The notes: generated from the sequence alone by a model not told the origin. DNA of 64,000 nucleotides from Thermoanaerobaculia bacterium (GCA_030429235.1 JAUIDB010000022.1:1-64000), one strand, 5' to 3'; positions 31,677 to 40,043 are shown, counted from the stretch's first letter. Program-made: numbers and translations.

Positions 31677-32489
31677 TCAGTTCCCTTCCGACGCGAGCCG
31701 GTAGAGGGCGACTCCGTCCTCTCCAAAGTGGCGGCGGACCAGCCCGTAGATGTAGGAGGTGCTGCGAAGGTTGGCCAGGTGCTCGTCGAACACGGCCTTG
31801 AGATCGCTTCCCGGCCGGAATGCGCACCCGTAGTTCACCGTGCCTGGCAGATTGAAGGCGACCTCGGTGCCGGCACTCTTGTCGCGATCCCGGAAGACGC
31901 TAGTCGAGTCGATCAGGGCAAAGTCGGCGGCGCCGGTGCGGAGCACCTCCCAGTGTTCGAGGGAGGACGCCACGTGGTGCATTTCGATTCCGCCCATTTC
32001 GAGCATCGCCCGCTCCTGGTTGGAACCTGGCATGGCGGATCCGCGCCGGCCCTGGAGGTCGTCGATCGACCGGATCGAGCTACCGGTCGGCACCACGACC
32101 TGGACCAGGACTGGGAAGTAGGGGGCGGAGAAGTCGACGACTCGACCGCGTTCCTCGGTGATCGTGAACGACGAGGCCACGATGTCTGCTTTCCCTTCGA
32201 GCAGGGCCGGAATCAGTTCGTCGTACCCACCGACCGTATGGAACTCGAGCTGCAGACCGATCCGTTTGGCGAAGGTGGTCAGCAGCTCGATGTCGAACCC
32301 TTCGTACTCACCATTCCCGTCGGGCCGAGAGAAGTGGCTGGTGGGCTGCGGGAAGGTCGCAACCACGATCTTTCCGGCGTTCTGAGCGTTCTCCAGATCA
32401 CCGGCCCCAGCGGTTCCTTGGGTCAGCACCAAGGCGGCTAGACAGGGTAGGAGCAACCGACGCAGGAAGTTGGCGGTGGGCTGAGTCAT
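31677..32489 (-). CDS. Periplasmic solute-binding protein, amino-acid type (SBP_bac_3)
   Basis: 270 aa with a signal peptide (FLRRLLLPCLAALVLTQGTA). The mature protein has the family-3 fold: GEYEGFDIELLTTFAKRIGL, ALLEGKADIVASSFTITEER and VVDFSAPYFPVLVQVVVP, which bind polar amino acids or opines. No permease or ATPase gene is nearby, so it may serve a transporter encoded elsewhere, a sensor, or have an enzyme-like role. GGAG 6 nt before the ATG at 32487-32489 makes this the likely start, rather than the ATG 12 nt upstream, whose own codons contain that ribosome binding site. Confidence 0.88.
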   Translation of the reverse strand: MTQPTANFLRRLLLPCLAALVLTQGTAGAGDLENAQNAGKIVVATFPQPTSHFSRPDGNGEYEGFDIELLTTFAKRIGLQLEFHTVGGYDELIPALLEGKADIVASSFTITEERGRVVDFSAPYFPVLVQVVVPTGSSIRSIDDLQGRRGSAMPGSNQERAMLEMGGIEMHHVASSLEHWEVLRTGAADFALIDSTSVFRDRDKSAGTEVAFNLPGTVNYGCAFRPGSDLKAVFDEHLANLRSTSYIYGLVRRHFGEDGVALYRLASEGN

Positions 32490-32606
32490 CTGAGTCTCCA
32501 TCTCGGGTTCGCTAGCAGGGCGACTCTAGCCGCGCCCGTAGAAATCTCAAAGCGCTCGAAGGCTCGGAGCGGAGCCACTCGCACCACCAGTGCCAGGGGC
32601 TCGGAT

Positions 32607-32972
32607 TCAGCGAAGCTCCTTGCCGAAGGGGAACAGCGCCACCGGAACCAGTTTGACGTGCTGGAGCGCGAAAGGGATACCGATGATCGAGACGAAAAGG
32701 ACCGCGGCCGACAGGATGTGGGCGAGTGCGATCTCCCAACCGAAAAGGAGAATCCACACCACGTCGAAGAGCAGCCGGAACATGCCGGAGTTCTCGATCT
32801 CGCGGACCTCCTTGCCAAAGGGGGTGAGCGTCGCCAGGCCGAGGCGGATCGACTGCATACCAAAGGGAATGCCGATGATCGTGATGCAGAGGATCATGCC
32901 ACCCAGGATGTACCCCAATCCCGAGAGGAGTCCACCGAAGATCAGCCAGAGCAGGTTGAGTAGTAGTGCCAT
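32607..32972 (-). CDS. YccF-family inner membrane protein
   Basis: 121 aa built from two repeats of a YccF domain: LLNLLWLIFGGLLSGLGYIL then ITIIGIPFGMQSIRLGLATL in the first, and FDVVWILLFGWEIALAHILS then VSIIGIPFALQHVKLVPVAL in the second. The paired IGIPFGxQ phrases are diagnostic. Four hydrophobic helices are expected. The function is unknown. ATG 32972 has no ribosome binding site, but TACAAT lies 6 nt upstream. Divergent from the phospholipase D-like gene. Confidence 0.92.
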   Translation of the reverse strand: MALLLNLLWLIFGGLLSGLGYILGGMILCITIIGIPFGMQSIRLGLATLTPFGKEVREIENSGMFRLLFDVVWILLFGWEIALAHILSAAVLFVSIIGIPFALQHVKLVPVALFPFGKELR

Positions 32973-32978
32973 CGCAGT

Positions 32979-32984
32979 ATTGTA
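32979..32984 (-). promoter_or_regulatory. -10 box (TACAAT) abutting the YccF start
   Basis: TACAAT ends 6 nt before ATG 32972 with no ribosome binding site between, predicting a leaderless mRNA. Confidence 0.5.
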
Positions 32985-33048
32985 CGGGCCTGGCTCCCGG
33001 AGCATTCCGCTCGGCGGGGAGGCCGCCGAGAGGTGAGGAACGACGGAA

Positions 33049-34380
33049 TTGGGGAGTTGCGGAAGGGGCGGAGGGAACGGATCGAGTAGAGGCTGCCGAC
33101 TTCTGCTGGCGGCGCTGGTCTGGCTTGCGCCGGCTCCCGCCATCGCCTGGGAGTGGGTCTCGGTACTCGCCGACCACCAGAGTTCAGTCGAGCGTCGGGT
33201 CGAGCAGGTCCTCGAGGCCGACGAACAGATTCTCGTCTCGACCTTCATCGTGGGTGAAGAGCCCTTCTCGATGACGGCAATGGCTCTACTGCGGTCGGCC
33301 GCTCGCCGCGGTCTCGAGGTGCGGCTGTTGGTCGACGCGCAGTGGAACAAGATGCCGGAAGCCATCGAGGCGCACTTGATCCGGGAGGGAGTTGAGGTGC
33401 GGCGGTATCACCCGTTCCGGCTCTGCCATCCCTGGTGGATCACCAAGCGGCTCCACGACAAGCTGCTGATCGTCGACGGCGAGTCGCTGGTCGTCGGGGG
33501 CCGCAACATCGAGAGTCCCTACTTCGGATTCGGCCGTCAGCTCGCCCGGCGGGACTATCTCGACCTCGACCTGCTAGTCGAAGGTCCGGTGGCCGCAAGG
33601 GCGCGAGACTACTTCCTGGCGGTGTGGGAGAGCGACCACGTCGTGGTCAGTCCCGCGCGCGCGGCGGAAGCAGAACTCCGGGCGGCCCGGGAGGAGTTGG
33701 ATCGTCACCAACGCTGGCTGGATGGCCAGATCGCCAAGCGGTCGATACCCGGTTCTCGAAGCGAGTCCCATCGCATATGGGTCGACGAACTCGAGTTTCT
33801 GCACGATCCCACGACCGGCAAGGGCAAGGGTCTGGGGGTCGGGACCGAGTTGCTCGAACTCCTCGAAGGAGCGGAGCACCGAATCGTCTTGGAGAGCCCC
33901 TACCTGATTCCGACGCGTCCGTTCCGGCGCGGGCTGCAGCGGGCTATCGATCGGGGGGTCGAGGTCCGCATCCTCACCAACTCGCTGGCCTCGACCGACA
34001 ATCTGCTGGCCCAGGCCGGGTACGTCGGTAAGCGCAAACGGCTCGTGCGGATGGGGGTCGAGCTCTGGGAGTATCGAGGACCCGAATCGGTGCACACCAA
34101 GGCCGGGGTCCTCGACGACGAAGTCCTCCTCGTCGGGTCCTTCAACCTCGACCCCCGCTCGGCGTTTCTGAATACCGAAGTCGCCGTCGCGGTGCAGTCT
34201 CCCGAAGCTGCTCGACGGGTGGGCCGGATTTTCGACTCCCACCTCGAGAGCGCCCATCGCATCGACGAGAGGGGCTGGCCCGTCGGCAGCGACGAGCGCT
34301 ATCCCGGAGTCTCCCGCGGCAAGGTATGGAAGCTCCGGCTGTTTCGGCTGTTCGCTCCCTTGATTCGTCGTCAGCTGTAA
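33049..34380 (+). CDS. Secreted phospholipase D-like / cardiolipin synthase-family protein
   Basis: 443 aa with a signal peptide ending near LAPAPAIAW. Two HKD motifs are intact: RLHDKLLIVDGESLVVGGRN (His136, Lys138, Asp143) and SVHTKAGVLDDEVLLVGSFN (His349, Lys351, Asp356). Such enzymes use two histidines for phosphodiester transfer or hydrolysis; the spacing fits the YwiE/ClsC-like or phospholipase subgroup. The signal peptide, in place of the membrane helices of cardiolipin synthase A, suggests a periplasmic enzyme acting on phospholipid head groups. The start is TTG 33049, 11 nt after GAGG; no ATG or GTG is suitable. Confidence 0.85.
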   Translation: MGSCGRGGGNGSSRGCRLLLAALVWLAPAPAIAWEWVSVLADHQSSVERRVEQVLEADEQILVSTFIVGEEPFSMTAMALLRSAARRGLEVRLLVDAQWNKMPEAIEAHLIREGVEVRRYHPFRLCHPWWITKRLHDKLLIVDGESLVVGGRNIESPYFGFGRQLARRDYLDLDLLVEGPVAARARDYFLAVWESDHVVVSPARAAEAELRAAREELDRHQRWLDGQIAKRSIPGSRSESHRIWVDELEFLHDPTTGKGKGLGVGTELLELLEGAEHRIVLESPYLIPTRPFRRGLQRAIDRGVEVRILTNSLASTDNLLAQAGYVGKRKRLVRMGVELWEYRGPESVHTKAGVLDDEVLLVGSFNLDPRSAFLNTEVAVAVQSPEAARRVGRIFDSHLESAHRIDERGWPVGSDERYPGVSRGKVWKLRLFRLFAPLIRRQL

Positions 34381-34435
34381 CGCACCAGTGGATTGGTGGC
34401 TGGTACCAGGGGCGGCGTGCGGTCCCCAAAACGCG

Positions 34436-34472
34436 AGAACCCACCGTCCGCCGTGAGCGAACGGTGGGTTCT
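34436..34472. terminator. Strong bidirectional terminator hairpin
   Basis: AGAACCCACCGT (34436-34447) and ACGGTGGGTTCT (34461-34472) form a perfect 12-bp stem with a 13-nt loop between two convergent genes. On the minus strand a TTTT follows 4 nt after the stem, so it best serves the OmpA-type operon; it probably also blocks read-through from the phospholipase D-like gene. Confidence 0.8.
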
Positions 34473-34493
34473 GGGACCAAGGGTGGACGACGG

Positions 34494-35114
34494 TTACTCG
34501 AGGACGACCAGCACCACTCGGCGGTTCTGGGCGCGACCCTCGCGGCTGTCGTTCTCGGCTACAGGGGCAGCTTCGCCGTACGAGATGACCGACATACGGT
34601 GGAGTGCGATCCCGTGGTTCATGTTGAGGTAGCGGCGCACGGCTTCGGCGCGCTCGAGTCCGAGATCGTAGTTGTACTTCTCGCTGCCGACCGAGTCGGT
34701 GTGGCCCTGAATCTCGATGTAGACGTTCTGGTTGTTCTCGACCAGCGGGGCGGCGAACTCGGCCAGGGCGGCCTCGGCCTCTTCGCCGAGGTCAGCCTGA
34801 TCCGACCCGAAGCGGACCTTGTCGTCGGAGAGAACCGTCTCGTAGAGGAACTTGCCTTCGGCGAGCTTTCCCGCCTCCATCGCACGCTCTAGGGCTTCCT
34901 GCGCGGTACCGGAGGCCTCGGAGATGCGGCGGTCGTGCTCGGCGAGCGTGGTCTGGTTCTCTTCGACCTGGCCTTCGACGCTGTCGACGCGCGTGTGGAC
35001 GGCTGCGGTCTCACCCTCGACGTACTTCTTGGTAGCGCAGCCGGTGGACAGGAGGGCCGCCGTCGCTACGGCGAGTCCTAGAAGTTTCAAACCTCGATTC
35101 TTGCTCAACATCAT
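34494..35114 (-). CDS. OmpA-family peptidoglycan-associated lipoprotein
   Basis: 206 aa. Lipoprotein signal LLGLAVATAALLSTGC (Cys26). A coiled-coil-like region (TRVDSVEGQVEENQTTLAEH) leads to an OmpA C-terminal domain: IEIQGHTDSVGSEKYNYDLG, LERAEAVRRYL and ENDSREGRAQNRRVVLVV, with the Asp and Arg that contact diaminopimelate. It anchors the outer membrane to peptidoglycan. AAGGAG lies 6 nt before ATG 35114. It is the third gene of an operon with the zinc-ribbon and VWFA proteins and ends at the hairpin at 34436. Confidence 0.93.
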   Translation of the reverse strand: MMLSKNRGLKLLGLAVATAALLSTGCATKKYVEGETAAVHTRVDSVEGQVEENQTTLAEHDRRISEASGTAQEALERAMEAGKLAEGKFLYETVLSDDKVRFGSDQADLGEEAEAALAEFAAPLVENNQNVYIEIQGHTDSVGSEKYNYDLGLERAEAVRRYLNMNHGIALHRMSVISYGEAAPVAENDSREGRAQNRRVVLVVLE

Positions 35115-35157
35115 TTTGATCTCCTTGATTGACCTCGATTGATTGGGGAGGTGCCCG

Positions 35158-36144
35158 TCAGTTGCCAGTTCCGGAGGTTCCGAAAGCGGCTGGCTTCGTA
35201 CCCTGGTATCCCGGTCGATGATCGACCCGGGGATCGCCGCGATGTCGTACCTCGACTTCGAGGTCGTGGTACGTCTCGGGTCCGATGCCAGAGGCCGAAA
35301 AACCCAACACGTATTGATGCCGCAACTCGCTCAGAATCGCGGCACAGGCTGCGTCGACATCTTCGGGTCCTCGAATGGAATAGTAGCGGCCTCCCGAGGA
35401 GTGTGCAAGCAATCGCAGGAGATCGTCGTAGCGGAACGTGTCGTCGTAGGGGTTCCGATCGACGTGGCTCTCGAGACCGAGGACGTACACCGGGAGCTTT
35501 GCCTGGCGCACGATGACACCAGCTTCGGCGGCAGGAATTTCGCTGGCGTTGTCGACCCCGTCGGTGATCAGGATGGCGGCTCGACGGGCTCGGCGCCCGG
35601 ACACCGAGAGTTGCGGCAGCCAGGCGACCGCGTCGTAGAGCGCGGTGGTTCCCCAGCCGCGCCAGAGGTCGAGGGACTCTCGAAGCGTCCCCATTTCGCG
35701 GGTGAACGGGACGTCGACCTGGGTCGATCCACTGGCGAAGGTGGCGATCGCGAACTCGTCGGCGGGCAGGGCGCGGTTGAAGAAGTACTCACTGGCTCGT
35801 CGGCTGGTGTCGATCTTGCCGAGGTTGTCCATGCTTCCCGAGAGATCCTGCAGGACGATGAGACTGAGAGGTGCCGTGGGTCCGCTCTCGAAGCTCTCGA
35901 CCGGTACCTCGCGTTGGTCGACGAAGAGCCGAAACCGATCTTGCTCCAGACCCGAGACGAACTCTCCCTTGGACCGAACCGTGACCGGAGCCAGGATCAT
36001 CTGTACCGAGAAGCTGTCGTGGATCACCAGGCCTTCCGGTATCTGGTCGGAGAAGTCCTCCTGGGCCGCACCGACGGTAGCGAACCACAGACTCGCCAGG
36101 AGGAGTACGGTCGTCCTGCGGGCCGTGCCGATCCGAGGGGTCAC
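35158..36144 (-). CDS. Secreted VWFA-domain protein (acidobacterial VWFA-related type)
   Basis: 328 aa. Signal peptide TTVLLLASLWFATVGAAQ. The VWFA domain has the MIDAS motif DLSGS in LIVLQDLSGSMDN, a Thr in the middle loop (WGTTALYDAV) and the late acidic loop in AAILITDGVDNASEI, so a divalent cation can be bound. The pattern DxF...VTVxDxxG...L.xxDF ahead of it (VTVRSKGEFVSGLEQDRFRL) matches the VWFA-related proteins that are abundant in Acidobacteriota, which mediate protein binding outside the cell. GTG 36142-36144 overlaps the preceding stop (GTGA), showing coupling; the upstream frame extension is rejected. The OmpA gene follows after 43 nt. Confidence 0.85.
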   Translation of the reverse strand: MTPRIGTARRTTVLLLASLWFATVGAAQEDFSDQIPEGLVIHDSFSVQMILAPVTVRSKGEFVSGLEQDRFRLFVDQREVPVESFESGPTAPLSLIVLQDLSGSMDNLGKIDTSRRASEYFFNRALPADEFAIATFASGSTQVDVPFTREMGTLRESLDLWRGWGTTALYDAVAWLPQLSVSGRRARRAAILITDGVDNASEIPAAEAGVIVRQAKLPVYVLGLESHVDRNPYDDTFRYDDLLRLLAHSSGGRYYSIRGPEDVDAACAAILSELRHQYVLGFSASGIGPETYHDLEVEVRHRGDPRVDHRPGYQGTKPAAFGTSGTGN

Positions 36145-36416
36145 TCGGCGCCTCCCCAACGTTGTCCACCTCGCCACTGCGGGTCGCGCCGCGCGAACAC
36201 GTCGAGCTCGGCTGGGACCTCGAGCAGGGTCCTGGTCACCTCGGGAGCACAGGTCTCGTTCTCGCATTCGTAGGTGTATACGTTCCACTCTCCATGCCGC
36301 TCGAATCGAAGCAAGGTCTGGTAGGTCTCACACTGGCCGCACTTGATCGAGAGGTTCCTGATGTTCAGGGTTTCCAGGCTCGTCGGCTCCTCGGGGGGCG
36401 GCGGTGAGTCGCTCAT
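36141..36416 (-). CDS. Small zinc-ribbon protein (91 aa), unknown function
   Basis: The protein has a Pro-rich N-terminus and two cysteine pairs, CGQC and CENETC, about 25 residues apart, separated by beta strands (YQTLLRFERHGEWNVYTYEC), an arrangement fitting a zinc ribbon. A conserved Trp-rich acidic tail (DPQWRGGQRWGG) follows. No specific function is recognised. It is the first gene of the operon with VWFA and OmpA-type genes; its stop overlaps the VWFA start. TATAAA at 36427-36432 (minus strand) is a good -10 box 10 nt before the ATG and there is no obvious ribosome binding site. Confidence 0.7.
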   Translation of the reverse strand: MSDSPPPPEEPTSLETLNIRNLSIKCGQCETYQTLLRFERHGEWNVYTYECENETCAPEVTRTLLEVPAELDVFARRDPQWRGGQRWGGAE

Positions 36417-36543
36417 GGAGGCCTAGTTTATAGGCTGGAACCGCCCGCCGGCTTCTGGTACCCTGCGCGGAGCGCGCCACCAGGATCGTTGGTGCAGTTC
36501 GCGCTCCCAAGCAACCAAGAAACGACCAGAGACGAGGGGTGCC

Positions 36544-37611
36544 ATGAAGAAGATCGTGCACGTCGTCGGGACGGGGACGATCGGCGAACCGCTGATCGGT
36601 CTGTTTACCGACTTTAGCGACCGGTTGGGGATCGATGAGGTCACGTTCCACAAGCGGACGCCGCTCGAGAGCGACAAGGCGAAAATCCGGCATTTGATGG
36701 AGCGCGGAGCACGGCTGGCGACCGACGCCGACCGCAAGAGCGACTTCGAGGCTATGGGCCACGAGGTCAGTTACGAAAAGCACGAAGCTTTGGAGCGGGC
36801 CACGGTGGTGATCGATTGCACCCCGGCGGGCAACCGGAACAAGGAAGAGATCTACAACCACCTGGCCGGCCCCCGGGGTTTCATCGCGCAGGGGAGTGAG
36901 TTCGGGTTCGGCAAGCCCTACGCTCGAGGGGTCAACGACGAGGCCCTGCGTCCTGGCGACGACCGCTTCCTACAGGTCGTGTCCTGCAATACCCACAACA
37001 TCGGCACGCTGCTCAAGACGGTAGCAGGCCGCGGCGCCGGTCAGCCCTTGGGCCTGGACCGCGCGATTTTCGTGTGCATGCGGCGTGCCAACGACGTGAC
37101 CCAGACCGGCTCGTTCGTTCCGGCTCCGACGGTGGGCAAGCACGGGGACGCCGACTTCGGTACCCACCACGCACGCGACGCGCACGGTCTGTTTCAGACC
37201 CTCGACATGGACCTCGACCTGTTCTCCAGCGCGGTCAAGCTGAACACCCAGTACATGCACTCTCTCTGGTTCCACATGGTACTCGACCACGATACGACGC
37301 ATCAGGAAGTGCTGCAGTCCCTGGTGGACAACCCCCGGGTGGCCATGACCGACAAGGATGCAGCCAATCTGATCTTCAGCTTCGGGCGCGATCACGGGTA
37401 CTACGGTCGGATCCTGTCGCAAGCGGTCGTCGTCCAGCCGACCCTGGCGGTCCGCAACCAGCGCGAGGTCTACGGTTTCTGCTTCACCCCGCAGGACGGT
37501 AACTCGCTGCTCTCCTCGATCGCGGCCGCACTCTGGCAGATCGATCCCGATCCAGACAGTGTGGCGCAGAGGCTGCGGCCCCTGAGTCGCTGGATCTACC
37601 GGGAGATCTGA
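36544..37611 (+). CDS. Glyceraldehyde-3-phosphate dehydrogenase-like protein of the type II (archaeal-like) class
   Basis: 355 aa. The N-terminal Rossmann motif is VVGTGTIGEPLIGLF (residues 8-22). The presumed catalytic cysteine is Cys148 in LQVVSCNTHNIGTLLKTV, close to the archaeal VSCNTTGLCR rather than the SNASCTTN of the usual bacterial enzyme. Later segments (VFVCMRRANDVTQTGSFVP, KLNTQYMHSLWFHMVLDHDT) also fit the type II class rather than type I. It would oxidise glyceraldehyde 3-phosphate with NAD(P), although the departures mean another aldehyde or an altered role is possible. The MBL-fold gene continues in the same frame behind its stop codon. Confidence 0.65.
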   Translation: MKKIVHVVGTGTIGEPLIGLFTDFSDRLGIDEVTFHKRTPLESDKAKIRHLMERGARLATDADRKSDFEAMGHEVSYEKHEALERATVVIDCTPAGNRNKEEIYNHLAGPRGFIAQGSEFGFGKPYARGVNDEALRPGDDRFLQVVSCNTHNIGTLLKTVAGRGAGQPLGLDRAIFVCMRRANDVTQTGSFVPAPTVGKHGDADFGTHHARDAHGLFQTLDMDLDLFSSAVKLNTQYMHSLWFHMVLDHDTTHQEVLQSLVDNPRVAMTDKDAANLIFSFGRDHGYYGRILSQAVVVQPTLAVRNQREVYGFCFTPQDGNSLLSSIAAALWQIDPDPDSVAQRLRPLSRWIYREI

Positions 37612-37713
37612 CCCGTCCGCACCGGGACCCGTACCGACGGTCGTTGGGTCTTCGAGCGGGGAGCTCTGAGGCTCGAGGGAGCATCGCTCGCTGGTGACAC
37701 CACCTGGTTCAGG

Positions 37714-38484
37714 GTGCATCCCCCCGGACTGGCGTTCGACGTCGGTCGGGGGGAGGCGCGCCTGGCCGGGGCGGCTGACCTCTTCCTCAGCCACGGACAT
37801 CTCGACCATTGTCTCGGGGTACCGTTCGTACTCTCCCACCGTACCCTGCACGAGTCGAAGCCGACTCGGGTGTTCTGCCCGGCTCCGGTCGTCGAGGCGT
37901 TGAGTGATCTGATCGCGGCGGCAGAACGTCTGGAGAGGGTCACCTACGACTTCACGATCGAGGGTCTGTCCGAGGAGGGACGCGTGGGCGTGGGAACCGA
38001 CTTGACCGTCGAGGCGTTTGCTACCTCGCACGTCGTACCGAGTCTAGGGTATTGCCTGCGGCGCCGACGGCGACGACTGGCGGATGCCTACCATGGCCTC
38101 CCGTCGGGCGAGATCGCGCGATTGCGAGCGGAGGGGGCGGAGGTGTCGGTGGAGTTCGAGGAGCCTTGGATCGCCTACTGCGGCGATACGACGGTCGAAC
38201 TGCTCGACCGGCGGCCCGAGCTCTACCGAGTCCCGATCCTGATCGTCGAGTGCACCTTCCTCGGGGAAGGGATGAAGGGACGGGGGCGTCGCTACGGACA
38301 CGTTCACCTGGATGATTTGGCGGAGCGGGCGGAGTTGTTCGAGAATGAAGTGGTGGTACTCAATCACCTCAGTCGCCGTCACCGCACGTCCGATCTTCGT
38401 CGTCGCGTCGAAGAGCGACTCGGTGGGCTTGCCGAGCGCGTCGTGATCGTGGGGGAGTCGTCGCGAGGTCGGGCCGATGGCTGA
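37714..38484 (+). CDS. Metallo-beta-lactamase-fold hydrolase (RNase Z-like)
   Basis: 256 aa from GTG 37714. Metal-binding motif LSHGHLDHCLGVPF is the HxHxDH signature, and GDTTVELLDRRPELY, ECTFLGEG and LNHLSRRHRTSDL supply the remaining ligands in the order seen in RNase Z-type enzymes. The coding signal and a plausible N-terminal strand (LRLEGASLAGDTTWFRVHPP) extend further upstream in the same frame, without a break, up to the GAPDH stop codon at 37609-37611; only a CTG at 37666 could start there. The real start is therefore unsure. It overlaps the RNA methyltransferase gene by 8 nt. Confidence 0.8.
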   Translation: MHPPGLAFDVGRGEARLAGAADLFLSHGHLDHCLGVPFVLSHRTLHESKPTRVFCPAPVVEALSDLIAAAERLERVTYDFTIEGLSEEGRVGVGTDLTVEAFATSHVVPSLGYCLRRRRRRLADAYHGLPSGEIARLRAEGAEVSVEFEEPWIAYCGDTTVELLDRRPELYRVPILIVECTFLGEGMKGRGRRYGHVHLDDLAERAELFENEVVVLNHLSRRHRTSDLRRRVEERLGGLAERVVIVGESSRGRADG

Positions 38485-39988
38485 TCGATCCCCATGGGAA
38501 GAGTCCCTGGCTCGGCTGGCCGAGAACCGCGCGCGGACGGCGGAGTCCGAGAAGACGGCCTCGCCAGATTCACGAGAAGAGACCGAGGACCAGGAGAGGA
38601 ACGCGCGGCCGACGGCCGAGAGTGGCACTGCCGCGGGCGGCGACCGCGAGGTCCCGCAGCCTCCCCGAGGAGGCGATCAACCCCGGCGTCGTCGTTCGGC
38701 TCGTCGTGTCCAACGCGATCGCTCCGACCGTTCGAGGGGCTCTCGGCCGCCAGCGTCTAGGCGTCGTCCCGAACCGAGGCAAGAACCGGCGCCGAGAGAG
38801 GCTCCGCCTCGGGCCGCGGCTCTAGCGATGGTCGACGAGATCGAGCTGACCGTCGAGAAACTCGTGGCCGGTGGTGATGGTCTCGGGCGGTACGAGGGCA
38901 TTCCCATCTTCGTGCCCCGTTCGGCACCGGGAGACCGCCTTCGGGTCCGGGTCTCCGAACGCCAGGCCGACTACGGTCGGGCCGAGATCTTGGAGGTGCT
39001 GGCGGCGGGTCCGGGTCGTCGTGAGGCTCCCTGCCCCCACTACGCAGAGTGTGGTGGTTGCGCACTGCAGCACCTGACCGAAGAGCGGCAGGTCGAGTTG
39101 AAGGCCGGTGCCGTGCGCGAGACCCTGCGACGCTTGGGTGGGATCGAGCTACCCAAAGGCACCGAGATCGTGGCTGGCCATCCGTGGGGCTATCGGCTGC
39201 GTACCCAACTCCACGTCGAGAGCGCAGGAGAGTCGTCGACGGTGGGCTACCACCGGCGGGGATCCAACGAACTGGTGGCGGTGGACCAATGTCGGATCCT
39301 GGTTCCCGAGATCGAGTCGTTGATCCCCCATCTCGGAGGACAGCTTCCTGCAGACGGACCACGGAGGATCGACCTGTTGGCTGGCGATGCCGCCATCGAC
39401 ATCGCGCCGCCGGTCGAGGGTCTACCGCACGGCGAGGTGCGGATCAGCGTGGGCGACTTCGACTACCAGTTGGATGCCCGCTGCTTCTTCCAGGCTCATC
39501 GGAAACTGACGGCGACCCTAGTACAGCGAGCCATCGGGAACTGGGAGGGTGACCTGGCCTACGACCTCTACGCCGGGGTAGGACTGCTGACTCTGCCGCT
39601 GGCCCGTCGGTACCGCCGAGTCATCGCGGTCGAGGGTGCGGCCGTTTCGGCCCGCTTTGCCCGCAAGAACGCGCGGCGTCACCAGCTCGATGGGGTGGAG
39701 GTCGATGCGAGAGCGGTCGAGGGTGCGCTGGCTCAGGGGCTACCCAGCGGGATCGACCGGATCGTGGTGGATCCTCCTCGCGATGGTCTGTCACGGGGTG
39801 TCCGCCGGGCGCTGCTGGCGGCTCGCCCACCGCGAGTGACCTACGTATCCTGCCATCCCGCGACCCTGGCCCGTGATCTGCAGCACCTCACGCACGAGGA
39901 CTACGCCGTGGAATCGATGGTACTGCTCGATCTCTTCCCGCAGAGTGGTCACATGGAGGTCGTGGCTCAGCTCGTTCTCCGCCCCTGA
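38477..39988 (+). CDS. TrmA/RlmD-type 5-methyluridine RNA methyltransferase with disordered N-terminal extension
   Basis: 503 aa. Residues 1-115 are a low-complexity, charged extension (Arg, Glu, Pro-rich) not found in the standard enzyme. Then come a TRAM-like beta barrel (LVAGGDGLGRYEGIPIFVPR), iron-sulfur cysteines in CPHYAECGGCALQHL, and the SAM-dependent domain: YDLYAGVGLLTLPLA, DPPRDGLSRGVRRAL and the catalytic region VTYVSCHPATLARDL. Family members methylate U747 or U1939 of 23S rRNA or U54 of tRNA. The basic extension probably adds RNA affinity. ATG 38477 overlaps the MBL gene. Confidence 0.9.
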   Translation: MADRSPWEESLARLAENRARTAESEKTASPDSREETEDQERNARPTAESGTAAGGDREVPQPPRGGDQPRRRRSARRVQRDRSDRSRGSRPPASRRRPEPRQEPAPREAPPRAAALAMVDEIELTVEKLVAGGDGLGRYEGIPIFVPRSAPGDRLRVRVSERQADYGRAEILEVLAAGPGRREAPCPHYAECGGCALQHLTEERQVELKAGAVRETLRRLGGIELPKGTEIVAGHPWGYRLRTQLHVESAGESSTVGYHRRGSNELVAVDQCRILVPEIESLIPHLGGQLPADGPRRIDLLAGDAAIDIAPPVEGLPHGEVRISVGDFDYQLDARCFFQAHRKLTATLVQRAIGNWEGDLAYDLYAGVGLLTLPLARRYRRVIAVEGAAVSARFARKNARRHQLDGVEVDARAVEGALAQGLPSGIDRIVVDPPRDGLSRGVRRALLAARPPRVTYVSCHPATLARDLQHLTHEDYAVESMVLLDLFPQSGHMEVVAQLVLRP

Positions 39989-40043
39989 GCTGGTTGGCTT
40001 GCCGACCTCGAGAGCCCACAGAAAGCCGTTGTGGGGCGTCCGC

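Noticed and set aside
37609-37611. GAPDH stop TGA read as selenocysteine, joining GAPDH and the MBL protein
   Set aside because: No redox Cys context around it, no hairpin at the right distance, and the GAPDH protein is already of full length.
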